In this document: positions 17,740-24,674 of the stretch, one piece after another
How the letters are laid out: each line of letters starts with the position of its first letter
How positions within the stretch are numbered: position 1 is the first letter of the stretch
Assembly (NCBI GenBank): GCA_009777735.1
Contig: WRLF01000003.1
Span: forward strand, 115,543-179,542
Reading direction: 5' to 3'
DNA length: 64,000 nt
From: Treponema sp.
GTDB taxonomy: Bacteria > Spirochaetota > Spirochaetia > Treponematales > Breznakiellaceae
The notes under the pieces: generated by a model
What the model saw: the letters and a program-made list of their open reading frames with translations, nothing else
What the model was told of the DNA's origin: nothing
The model's database searches: none
Position numbers and translations under genes: made by a program

Positions 17740-18696
17740 ATGAATATAGAGACACGAGAGGAAGCATTGTCAATATTGAACTTGAAAAATGATGAATTGC
17801 CTGAATTATTGAATATTGTTTATTCTATAAGAAAAAAATATAAAGGAAATAGAGTTGGGATTCAATTGCTTACAAATGTTCGTAGTGGAAATTGTACACA
17901 AAATTGTGCTTACTGCGCCCAATCAATATTATCAAAAGTGGATATAAAAAAGTATTCACTTGTGTCTACTGAAAAAATATTAAAAGACGGGAATTTAGTG
18001 CTTGATAATAGTCTTGCACGACACTGCTTGGGATTAAGTGGCATTCGTTTTAGTGATACTGAAATCAATGAATTTGCAAATCAAATAATAAAATTGAAAA
18101 AAGAAACACAAACACCAATATGCTGTTCTATAGGGCTATTAACACTCGATCAGGCGGAAATATTAAAAAAAGCCGGAGTTGACAGAATTAACCATAATCT
18201 CAATACAAGCGAAAGATTTTATCCTTATATATGCACTACTCACACATATAAAGAAAGAATAGACAATATTAAAATGCTTCAAAGCCTTGGATTTGAAATA
18301 TGTTGTGGTGGTATAATTGGACTGGGAGAAGAAAAAATGGATATTGTGGATATGGTTTTTTCAATAAAAGAAATAAATCCACAAGCAGTTCCTATAAATT
18401 TTCTAATACCGATAAAAGGCACACCGCTTGAAAATTCTGATACGGCTTATTTAACTGCTGAATATTGTCTTAAAATTTTATGTCTTACAAGATTATTATT
18501 ACCAAAATCCGATATACGATGTGCCGCTGGAAGAGAAGTATATCTTAAGGGCTGGGAAAAAGAGTTGTTTTGTGTTGTTGATTCTGTCTTTGCATCAGGT
18601 TATTTAACCACCGATGGGGATGGTATAGATGAAACCATAAAAGTTATAAAAGATGCTGGGTTTGAATATTATATAGAATCTTCAAATTTTGAATAA
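17740..18696 (+). CDS. BioB-like radical SAM enzyme (biotin synthase family)
   Basis: 318 residues. Radical-SAM cluster CX3CX2C at C52, C56 and C59 (SGNCTQNCAYCAQS). BioB landmarks include RINHNLNTSERFY, GFEICCGGIIGLGE, QAVPINFLIPIKGTPL and IRCAAGRE; the Arg of the last corresponds to the unusual [2Fe-2S] ligand of BioB. It inserts sulfur into dethiobiotin if it is a true BioB. No other biotin gene is nearby, and the region after the cluster is shorter and divergent, so it may be a paralogue. Clearly AT-rich. It abuts the mazE remnant; GAGG site before ATG. Confidence 0.75.
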   Translation: MNIETREEALSILNLKNDELPELLNIVYSIRKKYKGNRVGIQLLTNVRSGNCTQNCAYCAQSILSKVDIKKYSLVSTEKILKDGNLVLDNSLARHCLGLSGIRFSDTEINEFANQIIKLKKETQTPICCSIGLLTLDQAEILKKAGVDRINHNLNTSERFYPYICTTHTYKERIDNIKMLQSLGFEICCGGIIGLGEEKMDIVDMVFSIKEINPQAVPINFLIPIKGTPLENSDTAYLTAEYCLKILCLTRLLLPKSDIRCAAGREVYLKGWEKELFCVVDSVFASGYLTTDGDGIDETIKVIKDAGFEYYIESSNFE

Positions 18697-18954
18697 AAGT
18701 ATTGCTACACTCGCTCTCGCACCATGCTCCACCCACATTTTTTAGCCTTGGTCTTGCTACGCAAGCCCTTATTCGGGCTGCAAATACATCGCCAACATTG
18801 AACGTCTATGCGTAATTGCCCAATTCCTTGAAAAATGATAGTAATTTAAATATTCTGGTGTAAATACATTGACATAAAGTGATAAATAAGGTATAAAAGG
18901 TACAATGATTATAGCCTGAGGCTTGCAATTAAAAAATATTAACAGGATATTTTT
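18697..18954 (+). promoter_or_regulatory. Intergenic region with a strong sigma70-type promoter
   Basis: TTGACA (18869-18874), 17 bases, TATAAA (18892-18897) is a near-consensus promoter for the FMN-binding lipoprotein. The upstream 130 bases hold a small GC-richer patch with a weak hairpin (GCCC TTATTC GGGC near 18768-18781) but no gene that I can recognise. Confidence 0.7.
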
Positions 18955-19317
18955 ATGAGAGTTTTTTATGTTTTCAACCTATTTTTAATCATGTTATTAA
19001 TTGTTTCATGCAATACATCGTCTTTTGCAGAGATTAGGGCTTTTTTGCCTGATATAAGCGATAAAACTAACGGGGTGTATCGTGGACATTATTCAGTCTC
19101 TAGAACACCGGTTAGGGTAACTTTGGATGTAACGGTTGAAAATAATAACATAATTGAAATAAGGATAATTCAGCATACTAGTTCCAAAATAGGAAAAAGG
19201 GCGGAAATAATAACTCAAGGCATAATTGAAGAGCAAAGCCTAGAAATTGATACAATAAGCGGAGCGACAGCAAGTAGCAAGGCTATATTAAAGGCAGTAG
19301 AAAATGCGTTGCAGTAG
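18955..19317 (+). CDS. FMN-binding (covalently flavinylated) lipoprotein
   Basis: 120 residues. Signal peptide with lipobox LLIVSC (Cys19), then a single FMN_bind domain. The flavinylation motif DTISGATAS (residues 99-107) places Thr105 at the position that ApbE modifies with FMN through a phosphoester bond. Such domains carry electrons on the outer face of the cytoplasmic membrane. It pairs with a flavodoxin-like gene 20 bases downstream. No apbE lies in the window. Strong promoter at 18869-18897; AGGAT ribosome site. Confidence 0.85.
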   Translation: MRVFYVFNLFLIMLLIVSCNTSSFAEIRAFLPDISDKTNGVYRGHYSVSRTPVRVTLDVTVENNNIIEIRIIQHTSSKIGKRAEIITQGIIEEQSLEIDTISGATASSKAILKAVENALQ

Positions 19318-19337
19318 ATTGCTATCTGGAGGGAAAA

Positions 19338-19880
19338 ATGGTTAAAGTTTTGGTTTTATATTTTACAATTTATGGGTCAACTAAAAAATATGCAGAATGG
19401 ATTGCAGAAGAATTAAAAGGAGACCTTTTTGACATAAATGATGTAAGGTATAATCAATTATATGATTATGACATTATAATTTTAGGAGGCGGATTATATG
19501 CTGGAAACATAAAAGGGCTAAATTTGCTTATAGATAATTATGAAAAAATTAAAAATAAAAAATTAATTATATTTACCTGTGGTTTAGCTGATTACAGTAA
19601 AGAAGAAAACATAAATTCTGTAAAATCAAGGCTGAAAAAAAATACGCCAAATAACGTATTTGAAAATATTAAAGTATTTTATTTGAGAGGTTACATTAAC
19701 TATAAAAAGTTAAGTTTTAAACATAGAATAATGATGGGTATGATGAGAAAAATGATATTAATAAAAGGAGCAGAAAAAATGAATGAAGAGAACAAGGAAT
19801 TTCTGGAAACCTATGGAAAAATCGTTGATTTTACGGATAAAAAAAATATAAAGGAAATAATAGATTATTGTAATAAATAG
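19338..19880 (+). CDS. Flavodoxin-domain protein
   Basis: 180 residues. N-terminal phosphate-binding loop TIYGSTKKYAEWIAEEL, then IIILGGGLYAGNIKG and LIIFTCGLAD, the pattern of flavodoxin_5 / HemG-like proteins that hold FMN non-covalently. The C-terminal part has helical segments (IMMGMMRKMILIKGAEKMN) as in menaquinone-dependent HemG relatives. Probably a redox partner of the adjacent FMN lipoprotein, though on the opposite side of the membrane. GGAGG site; AT-rich. A terminator-like hairpin follows. Confidence 0.8.
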   Translation: MVKVLVLYFTIYGSTKKYAEWIAEELKGDLFDINDVRYNQLYDYDIIILGGGLYAGNIKGLNLLIDNYEKIKNKKLIIFTCGLADYSKEENINSVKSRLKKNTPNNVFENIKVFYLRGYINYKKLSFKHRIMMGMMRKMILIKGAEKMNEENKEFLETYGKIVDFTDKKNIKEIIDYCNK

Positions 19881-19893
19881 TATTTTTCATTAC

Positions 19894-19920
19894 TTGTCAT
19901 TTTGACAATACCTTTTTTTT
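19894..19920 (+). terminator. Hairpin plus T-run after the flavodoxin gene
   Basis: TTGTCA, loop TTT, TGACAA, then a run of eight T at 19913-19920. The stem is short (6 bp) and five bases separate it from the T-run. It sits between convergent genes. Confidence 0.5.
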
Positions 19921-19921
19921 G

Positions 19922-20563
19922 TTATTCTTGGAAAACAAGATTGTAAAAATCATTTAATAATGATCTTACATTTTCATCATCATTATGTATAAAATTTATT
20001 CTTCTAGGGTGATAAAACTCGTTCATATCAAAATCAGGATTGTAAATCGGGGTATATTCAAGATTATATTGATAATAAATCTCCCTGGCTATATCTGCAT
20101 AAATTCCATTTTTCCCTTCATCTCCCCAACCAAAATATACTGGCTTGTCTAAAAAGAATGAAGATTCATTGAATAAATACTGTGGGTTTCTTGCAAATTG
20201 CTCTCTTGCTTCTGCCGCATTTTGATTTCTATAGTAAAAGCAATTAAATAATTGAATTATGCCGTTCAGATTATTTATTTCATTAATATATCCGCCATTG
20301 AATATTTTTGCGAGTTGCCTCATTGCATCATCAGTATCAAATCTTCGCCATAATGTTTCTTCTTCAATTTTCTCATTGTGGATTTTTTCATAAAACGTCT
20401 TTACAATGTTAAAATCAAAATTTTCATTATTCGGACTTGCTTTTCCGGGATTCATAAGTACAGCGCTTCCTATTAATTCTATACTATCGCCAAACTGTAA
20501 TAATGTTTTCCTCCGATAGGAGACACCATTCTCTTGTATCCATTCCGCATAAACATTTGGCAT
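19922..20563 (-). CDS. Uncharacterised protein with DUF1643-like motif
   Basis: 213 residues from the ATG at 20563, which has a CAGGAG site 6 bases upstream; the frame is open for 21 more codons but lacks such a site. LIGSAVLMNPGKASP and VYFGWGDEGKNG recall DUF1643 proteins (function unknown, frequent on mobile elements). The C-terminal part is acidic and aromatic. AT-rich. Its upstream region carries the first copy of the shared promoter-like motif. Confidence 0.5.
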   Translation of the reverse strand: MPNVYAEWIQENGVSYRRKTLLQFGDSIELIGSAVLMNPGKASPNNENFDFNIVKTFYEKIHNEKIEEETLWRRFDTDDAMRQLAKIFNGGYINEINNLNGIIQLFNCFYYRNQNAAEAREQFARNPQYLFNESSFFLDKPVYFGWGDEGKNGIYADIAREIYYQYNLEYTPIYNPDFDMNEFYHPRRINFIHNDDENVRSLLNDFYNLVFQE

Positions 20564-20616
20564 AAAATACTCCTGCTGTGTATAAACTTTAAGAGCTTGT
20601 TTGCTCTTAATTAAAT

Positions 20617-20648
20617 CAATGCCCAAAATACTAAAAACTTAATGTTTT
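20617..20648 (-). promoter_or_regulatory. Shared promoter-like motif, copy 1
   Basis: Minus strand: AAAACATTAAGTTTT (20648-20634), 12 bases, CATTG (20621-20617), followed 53 bases later by the ATG at 20563. Confidence 0.65.
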
Positions 20649-20717
20649 GGTAACACATTCATAAACAAAAATGACAAAAACAAGAAAAACGTCAATTACA
20701 GATAATGTTTAATACAG

Positions 20718-20746
20718 TTTACGATAGTTACTAAATATTATATAAT
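20718..20746 (+). promoter_or_regulatory. Sigma70-type promoter of the sigma-like gene
   Basis: TTTACG (20718-20723), 17 bases, TATAAT (20741-20746). It differs from the motif before the four neighbouring transcription units. Confidence 0.6.
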
Positions 20747-20768
20747 AAACGGAAGAAAAGGAGCAAAT

Positions 20769-21686
20769 TTGAATTTAACCGAAGAGGAAATCCTGTTAAA
20801 AGACAGAATTTTTGATACTTTTTGCAATTTTCACAACGCCTCATCTACTGAACTTCATGAAAAGTATAAAAAGGAGTTTCGGGAGCTTAATAATAAGTGG
20901 TGCAGCGATTATAGATTTACAAAAAAAATAAAGGAATTAGAAGGGCTTTTTATAGAAATTGCAGATATTTCTGACAGAGTAATTACAAAATCTCGTTACA
21001 CAAGCAATAAAGACGGTTTTTTCGCGTATTTATATACTGCTTTGAAAAATGCCCCGGCAGCATATTACCGGAATTATGAACAAGGTTTAATTGATATTAA
21101 AAAGGAAAATAGGGCAAAACTTAAAACGATAGATAAAATCAAGGAAGATAACGACCTGACATCGGATGAACAAACCGAGCTAATATCCAATTTACTTGCT
21201 GAAAATGAATATATTGATTTGCTTAATATGACAAAAATAAACCCTTTTTCTATCGGCGGCGATCGTGATGATCCGGAAATTGATACCCTTAACCAGATAA
21301 TACCTCCGCTTTATCCTGCTATTATGCCCAATAACCCCCAAGATGAGTTTATTTTCAAGCAGGATATGGAAATCTTACGAGAGGCAGTAGAATTTGTGAT
21401 AAATAGAAAACAAAAACGTGTCCGAAAGTGTCTTCTTGCCCTTTTTTCATTGCACTGCTATAAAAAAAATCCGAAATTAAAAGAGATTTACCCTATTTTG
21501 GACAAGGAAACTCTTGAATCCTGCCAAACTGGCACGAAAAACCCAAGAATGTATGAAATATATATGCATTTTCACCCTAAAGCATCACAAAAGAGTTCCG
21601 AAGCTCGTTCTTCCGAAGTCCTAACCAAGTTTTTAGGTGAAGTACAAGCCTTCATAGAAGGAAAAATGTTAAATTCGCTGCCTTAA
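20769..21686 (+). CDS. Possible divergent sigma factor-like protein
   Basis: 305 residues from TTG 20769, with AGGAG five bases upstream. Residues 84-101 (FFAYLYTALKNAPAAYYR) look like the end of sigma70 region 2, where FxxYLxTALxNxxxxxxR is common. Near residue 269, HPKASQKSSEARSSEVLTKF resembles a region-4-type helix-turn-helix. The middle is acidic and unassigned. It sits among genes that share a non-standard promoter-like motif but has an ordinary sigma70 promoter. The sigma role is inference; it could be another helical DNA-binding protein. Confidence 0.4.
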   Translation: MNLTEEEILLKDRIFDTFCNFHNASSTELHEKYKKEFRELNNKWCSDYRFTKKIKELEGLFIEIADISDRVITKSRYTSNKDGFFAYLYTALKNAPAAYYRNYEQGLIDIKKENRAKLKTIDKIKEDNDLTSDEQTELISNLLAENEYIDLLNMTKINPFSIGGDRDDPEIDTLNQIIPPLYPAIMPNNPQDEFIFKQDMEILREAVEFVINRKQKRVRKCLLALFSLHCYKKNPKLKEIYPILDKETLESCQTGTKNPRMYEIYMHFHPKASQKSSEARSSEVLTKFLGEVQAFIEGKMLNSLP

Positions 21687-21717
21687 AAACATTAAGTTTT
21701 CTTACTATGAGACATTG
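21686..21717 (+). promoter_or_regulatory. Shared promoter-like motif, copy 2
   Basis: AAAACATTAAGTTTT (21686-21700), 12 bases, CATTG (21713-21717). It overlaps the stop codon of the sigma-like gene and lies 44 bases before the ATG at 21762. Confidence 0.65.
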
Positions 21718-21761
21718 TTTATAGTAAGGGTGAATTGCGGCTAGAATTAAGGAGATTTTTT

Positions 21762-22211
21762 ATGGACTTGTTAAAAACCTCAAACAGCGCCAACCCTGAT
21801 GGTATACTAGAAAAAACCATATTACTTGAAGAACTGAATGAAAATTTTACTTACTCACTTTCCAATAGCCTTGATTATATAAAATCAGCAATACAAACAA
21901 GGTTTGGAAAAAAAGTTAATTTGGAAAAAGCAGTTTGGAAGCCTAATCCGCATCTTTCTGAAAGTGTAAAAAAATTGATGAATGAGCATAATGTAAATTA
22001 TTCTGTAACCATTATTGAGAAAGAAAGCGAAGAACTAATGTATGACAGATATCTAATTGTAAATATGCGTTCCGGTGATAGATGGTTTTATTCAAACTAC
22101 TTTGAAATTAAAGGTGTTTTCTTAAATTGGTATACTGTTGTCAGTACAATGCTTAACACTTTTCTCAAAGAAAAATACGGCGATAATGTCAATGTTGATA
22201 ATTTAATGTAA
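21762..22211 (+). CDS. Uncharacterised small protein of the AT-rich island
   Basis: 149 residues from ATG 21762, with AAGGAG 7 bases upstream; an in-frame TTG at 21735 has no such site. Mixed alpha/beta composition without a signal peptide. A middle segment (VNYSVTIIEKESEELMYDRYLIVNM) looks like beta strands and an aromatic C-terminal half follows (WFYSNYFEIKGVFLNWYTVV). No family recognised. Controlled by motif copy 2, so probably part of the same regulon as its neighbours. Confidence 0.55.
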   Translation: MDLLKTSNSANPDGILEKTILLEELNENFTYSLSNSLDYIKSAIQTRFGKKVNLEKAVWKPNPHLSESVKKLMNEHNVNYSVTIIEKESEELMYDRYLIVNMRSGDRWFYSNYFEIKGVFLNWYTVVSTMLNTFLKEKYGDNVNVDNLM

Positions 22212-22282
22212 CGCCTAACATTTTTTTTATTTCATTCGATAATTTAGTTTCTCCTAAACAATTTGTTAAGAAATGTATTTTC

Positions 22283-22314
22283 AAAACATTAAGTTTTTTA
22301 AAATATAGACATTG
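22283..22314 (+). promoter_or_regulatory. Shared promoter-like motif, copy 3
   Basis: AAAACATTAAGTTTT (22283-22297), 12 bases, CATTG (22310-22314), 73 bases before the ATG at 22388. Confidence 0.65.
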
Positions 22315-22387
22315 TAAATAGTATCAGGGAAATAAAATTACCATTTCCAAAAGCAAATAGCTAAAATATTTCTACACGGAGGTTCTA

Positions 22388-22738
22388 ATGAGAAAGTTTG
22401 ACTATGAACAAAAAAAGTTTATTGGCAAAAGAAGCAATTATCACGACAAGGGAAGAATTAAAACACAAACAGAATACGATCAAGAGGTTGAGTTAAGAAA
22501 CTTGTACCATGAAGCCTTCAAACGCGGTGACTGTAGTTTTGAAGAAGCTGTAATATCGCTTGTTACCACGATAGGATTTAGCCCAGAAATAGCAAGGCAA
22601 AGAGTTGGTGAATGGAAAACAGAAAACAAAGATTATATGCTTGAAACGGAAGGAGCGAAAAAGAAACGCATAAAGAGAACGGAGTCTCTTAAAAAGAAAT
22701 TCTTAAAAAGACGATTATCCGATGACCCAAAGAATTAA
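22388..22738 (+). CDS. Small basic protein, function unknown
   Basis: 116 residues, strongly basic at both ends (MRKFDYEQKKFIGKRSNYHD; KKKRIKRTESLKKKFLKRRL). A central helical stretch includes CSFEEAVISLVTTIGFSPEI, resembling a small alpha-helical module in which a region is followed by a Trp (ARQRVGEW). It may bind nucleic acid by charge. GGAGG site 6 bases before the ATG. Controlled by motif copy 3. Confidence 0.55.
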   Translation: MRKFDYEQKKFIGKRSNYHDKGRIKTQTEYDQEVELRNLYHEAFKRGDCSFEEAVISLVTTIGFSPEIARQRVGEWKTENKDYMLETEGAKKKRIKRTESLKKKFLKRRLSDDPKN

Positions 22739-22772
22739 AATCTCGTGGCAAAAATTAATTATTGGAGGAAAT

Positions 22773-22817
22773 ATGTCAAGAGGTGGAGTTACGGACTACC
22801 TTATATACCTTACATAA
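22773..22817 (+). CDS. Tiny or truncated ORF with a perfect ribosome-binding site
   Basis: GGAGG lies 6 bases before ATG 22773, but only 14 codons follow (MSRGGVTDYLIYLT). The end overlaps the last 22 bases of the minus-strand gene. It may be a peptide, or the start of a gene cut off when the neighbouring segment arrived. Confidence 0.3.
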   Translation: MSRGGVTDYLIYLT

Positions 22818-23533
22818 TGATCAGTAACAACCTTGTTCAATCGGTGATCATATTTTGATTTCCACACATCACGCATCCAAAATGAAGTCCATCCTGTCGA
22901 CCTTGCCTGCGGCTCAATTGCTCTCCATACACCGTTAACCAATACCACATTGAACAGGTGATTCATTCCTGTATCTTTATTAACATTGAGAGAAATTGTA
23001 ACATTGTTTTTTTCAGGATAATACTGATAAAACAACACAGCCGCATCAATACAGTTAACCAAGCCGTCCCCGTTAACATCTACATTTCTTCTGAGGTCTG
23101 CGGTTACTTTCCTTAGAGTTGATTCAATCATTTGCATATCATTGGCTGCCGGCACTGTCCTTGCAGGTGCTTGCTGTGATACTCGTGCCGTCCTTGCAGG
23201 CGATTGCTGTGATACTCGTGCTGCGGCACGTTCAGCTCTTTGCTGTTCAGCCCGGTATCCGCACCATGCAGACAGGAGACAAAAAGCAATTATAAGAGCA
23301 AGCGGGATCCTGTGCAATTTTCCAGCGGAACGAATGCTACTGGCTTGTGTTTCTGCCTGTAACATGAATAATTCAACATGTCTGGGATCGGCATCGATAT
23401 ATCGATTTATATTGAATCTGCAATCATAACAAGCATATCCTCCAAATGTTTCTTTGCATCGGCGCTTTTGCCTGAGAAGTGCACATTCAATAGCGCAATC
23501 ATACAATGTAGAAGAAAAAGATTGGACACTCAT
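22796..23533 (-). CDS. Membrane protein with Cys-rich N-terminus and EF-hand/dockerin-like motif
   Basis: 245 residues. N-terminal cytoplasmic Cys cluster (C13, C17, C26, C35, C38; metal site possible), one transmembrane helix near 75-92 (IPLALIIAFCLLSAWCGY), a duplicated linker (RVSQQSPART / RVSQQAPART), then DVNGDGLVNCIDAAVLF, which fits a dockerin/EF-hand calcium loop. Conserved-looking Cys in NCIDAA, His in GMNHLFN and Glu in AIEPQ could form a papain/transglutaminase-like triad, which is speculation. Less AT-rich than its neighbours. AGGAG precedes the ATG. Confidence 0.6.
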   Translation of the reverse strand: MSVQSFSSTLYDCAIECALLRQKRRCKETFGGYACYDCRFNINRYIDADPRHVELFMLQAETQASSIRSAGKLHRIPLALIIAFCLLSAWCGYRAEQQRAERAAARVSQQSPARTARVSQQAPARTVPAANDMQMIESTLRKVTADLRRNVDVNGDGLVNCIDAAVLFYQYYPEKNNVTISLNVNKDTGMNHLFNVVLVNGVWRAIEPQARSTGWTSFWMRDVWKSKYDHRLNKVVTDHYVRYIR

Positions 23534-23542
23534 ACTGTTCTC

Positions 23543-23623
23543 CTAATATTCCCAGGGTCTTTCGATCAATATCCAACATACCGCAAGAACTATTGCAATA
23601 CCTAACCAAAATTTATAATACAT
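23543..23623 (-). CDS. 26-residue single-helix membrane peptide
   Basis: AAGGAG lies 6 bases before ATG 23623. The peptide MYYKFWLGIAIVLAVCWILI... is one transmembrane helix ending in ERPWEY. It lies between motif copy 4 and the 245-residue membrane protein, whose start is 9 bases downstream, so it is the first gene of that operon. The small size and conserved gene signals suggest a regulatory or toxic membrane peptide (type I toxin-like), which is inference. Confidence 0.6.
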   Translation of the reverse strand: MYYKFWLGIAIVLAVCWILIERPWEY

Positions 23624-23645
23624 TATAATCTCCTTGTATTATTAA

Positions 23646-23677
23646 CAATGCCGGAAAATAGAAAAACTTAAGGTTTT
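23646..23677 (-). promoter_or_regulatory. Shared promoter-like motif, copy 4
   Basis: Minus strand: AAAACCTTAAGTTTT (23677-23663), 12 bases, CATTG (23650-23646). It lies 22 bases before the ATG of the 26-residue peptide. Confidence 0.65.
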
Positions 23678-23931
23678 AAGATGAAAAATTAAATTTTTTT
23701 TCAGATATGCTTTGATATCATAAAGAAATTCACTGAGGTTTTTTGAAGCCATGGCTACCGCACTGGATTTTTGAGCGGCTAGATAGTATTTTTTATATAT
23801 AACAGCTTCCTTTCAATCCCAATAAAAAAGTTGTAAAACCAGATTCCTTAAAATTACCTGTTTATACCTTACCCGATAACTTACACTACGCTAATATCTT
23901 TATAATGTCACAGATGATGCGTTTAGACAAG
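23678..23931. other. AT-rich spacer without a recognised gene
   Basis: Between motif copy 4 and the stop of the PIN-domain gene. I see short A/T tracts but no gene, repeat or convincing terminator. It probably marks the right edge of the AT-rich island. Confidence 0.5.
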
Positions 23932-24333
23932 TCACTCGGTGTCAGTCGCCAAAATCTCAAGAAACTGCGCCGGACTAATAGCTAAGGGATCTTTAGGGTA
24001 ATGCCTGATGTTGCCGGTAATTAAATATGCTTTACAATACTGAGCTGCATCAAAAAATTTCCGATCCGATTCATCGGACATAGAAACTGTGCTTGGCGAA
24101 ACTGTCACAGATAATCCCCTGCCAGTAATTTCTTCCAGGAGTTCATCTACCTGGTTCCCGGGAAACGCAAGACGTGGCCGTGATAAAACAGCTCTGTATT
24201 CTTTTATTATCTGTTGATCAAAACAAGGAATAAGTTTGCTTGATAAAATCAGATCGATAATGGTTGAGGCATTTCCGGCAGGTGTCCAGAGGGCAGAAAC
24301 CAGAACATTAGTGTCCAGTACCACTCTCAGCAT
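23932..24333 (-). CDS. PIN-domain toxin (VapC-like)
   Basis: 133 residues. PIN-fold acidic residues in VVLDTNVLVSALW (Asp7) and later ESDRKFFDAAQYC, as in the 'putative toxin PIN family' (COG1569). Such proteins are Mg-dependent RNases. The ATG overlaps the antitoxin stop by one base (TAATG), so translation is coupled. Confidence 0.85.
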   Translation of the reverse strand: MLRVVLDTNVLVSALWTPAGNASTIIDLILSSKLIPCFDQQIIKEYRAVLSRPRLAFPGNQVDELLEEITGRGLSVTVSPSTVSMSDESDRKFFDAAQYCKAYLITGNIRHYPKDPLAISPAQFLEILATDTE

Positions 24334-24629
24334 TACAAGGCTTTTCTCTGTGATTTAGTTTCAGTGCGGGTGGCCTGTATTTCCGCCTCTATTTCTTTTT
24401 CTGATAAAAACCCCCGCCCTTGTGCCTCTGCACGCATGCGGTTAAAAAGACGCATTGCCTTTACTTGTTGCAAAGTCAAAAGAGTTTCTTCAAGATCCTC
24501 ATTGCTTATATCAAGCAGGAGGGCCGTAGGCTTACCGTTATTGGTTATTACCATTTTGCCTTCCTGTGCCAATTTGAACCAGATATTTCGGGATGAAGCT
24601 CTCAATTCACGAACAGATAAAAAATCCAT
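24333..24629 (-). CDS. Phd/YefM-type antitoxin
   Basis: 98 residues. N-terminal VRELRASSRNIWFKLAQEGK followed by MVITNNGKPTALLLDI is the Phd/YefM DNA-binding fold; the C-terminal helical tail should wrap the toxin. AAGGAT precedes the ATG. Upstream there is GTGTACAC at 24648-24655 and an imperfect TGTA...TACA repeat, a likely autoregulatory operator. Confidence 0.8.
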   Translation of the reverse strand: MDFLSVRELRASSRNIWFKLAQEGKMVITNNGKPTALLLDISNEDLEETLLTLQQVKAMRLFNRMRAEAQGRGFLSEKEIEAEIQATRTETKSQRKAL

Positions 24630-24674
24630 TGTATATCCTTATATCAATAGTGTACACGATTGTAGGCACAGGTG

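Noticed and set aside
18697..18850. GC-richer patch as an integron attC site or a small RNA.
   Set aside because: I could not find paired attC core sites or a convincing fold; only a weak hairpin is visible.
22211..22225. TAACGCCTAAC as an integron attC core.
   Set aside because: One core-like sequence is present but the partner core and the inverted arms are not.
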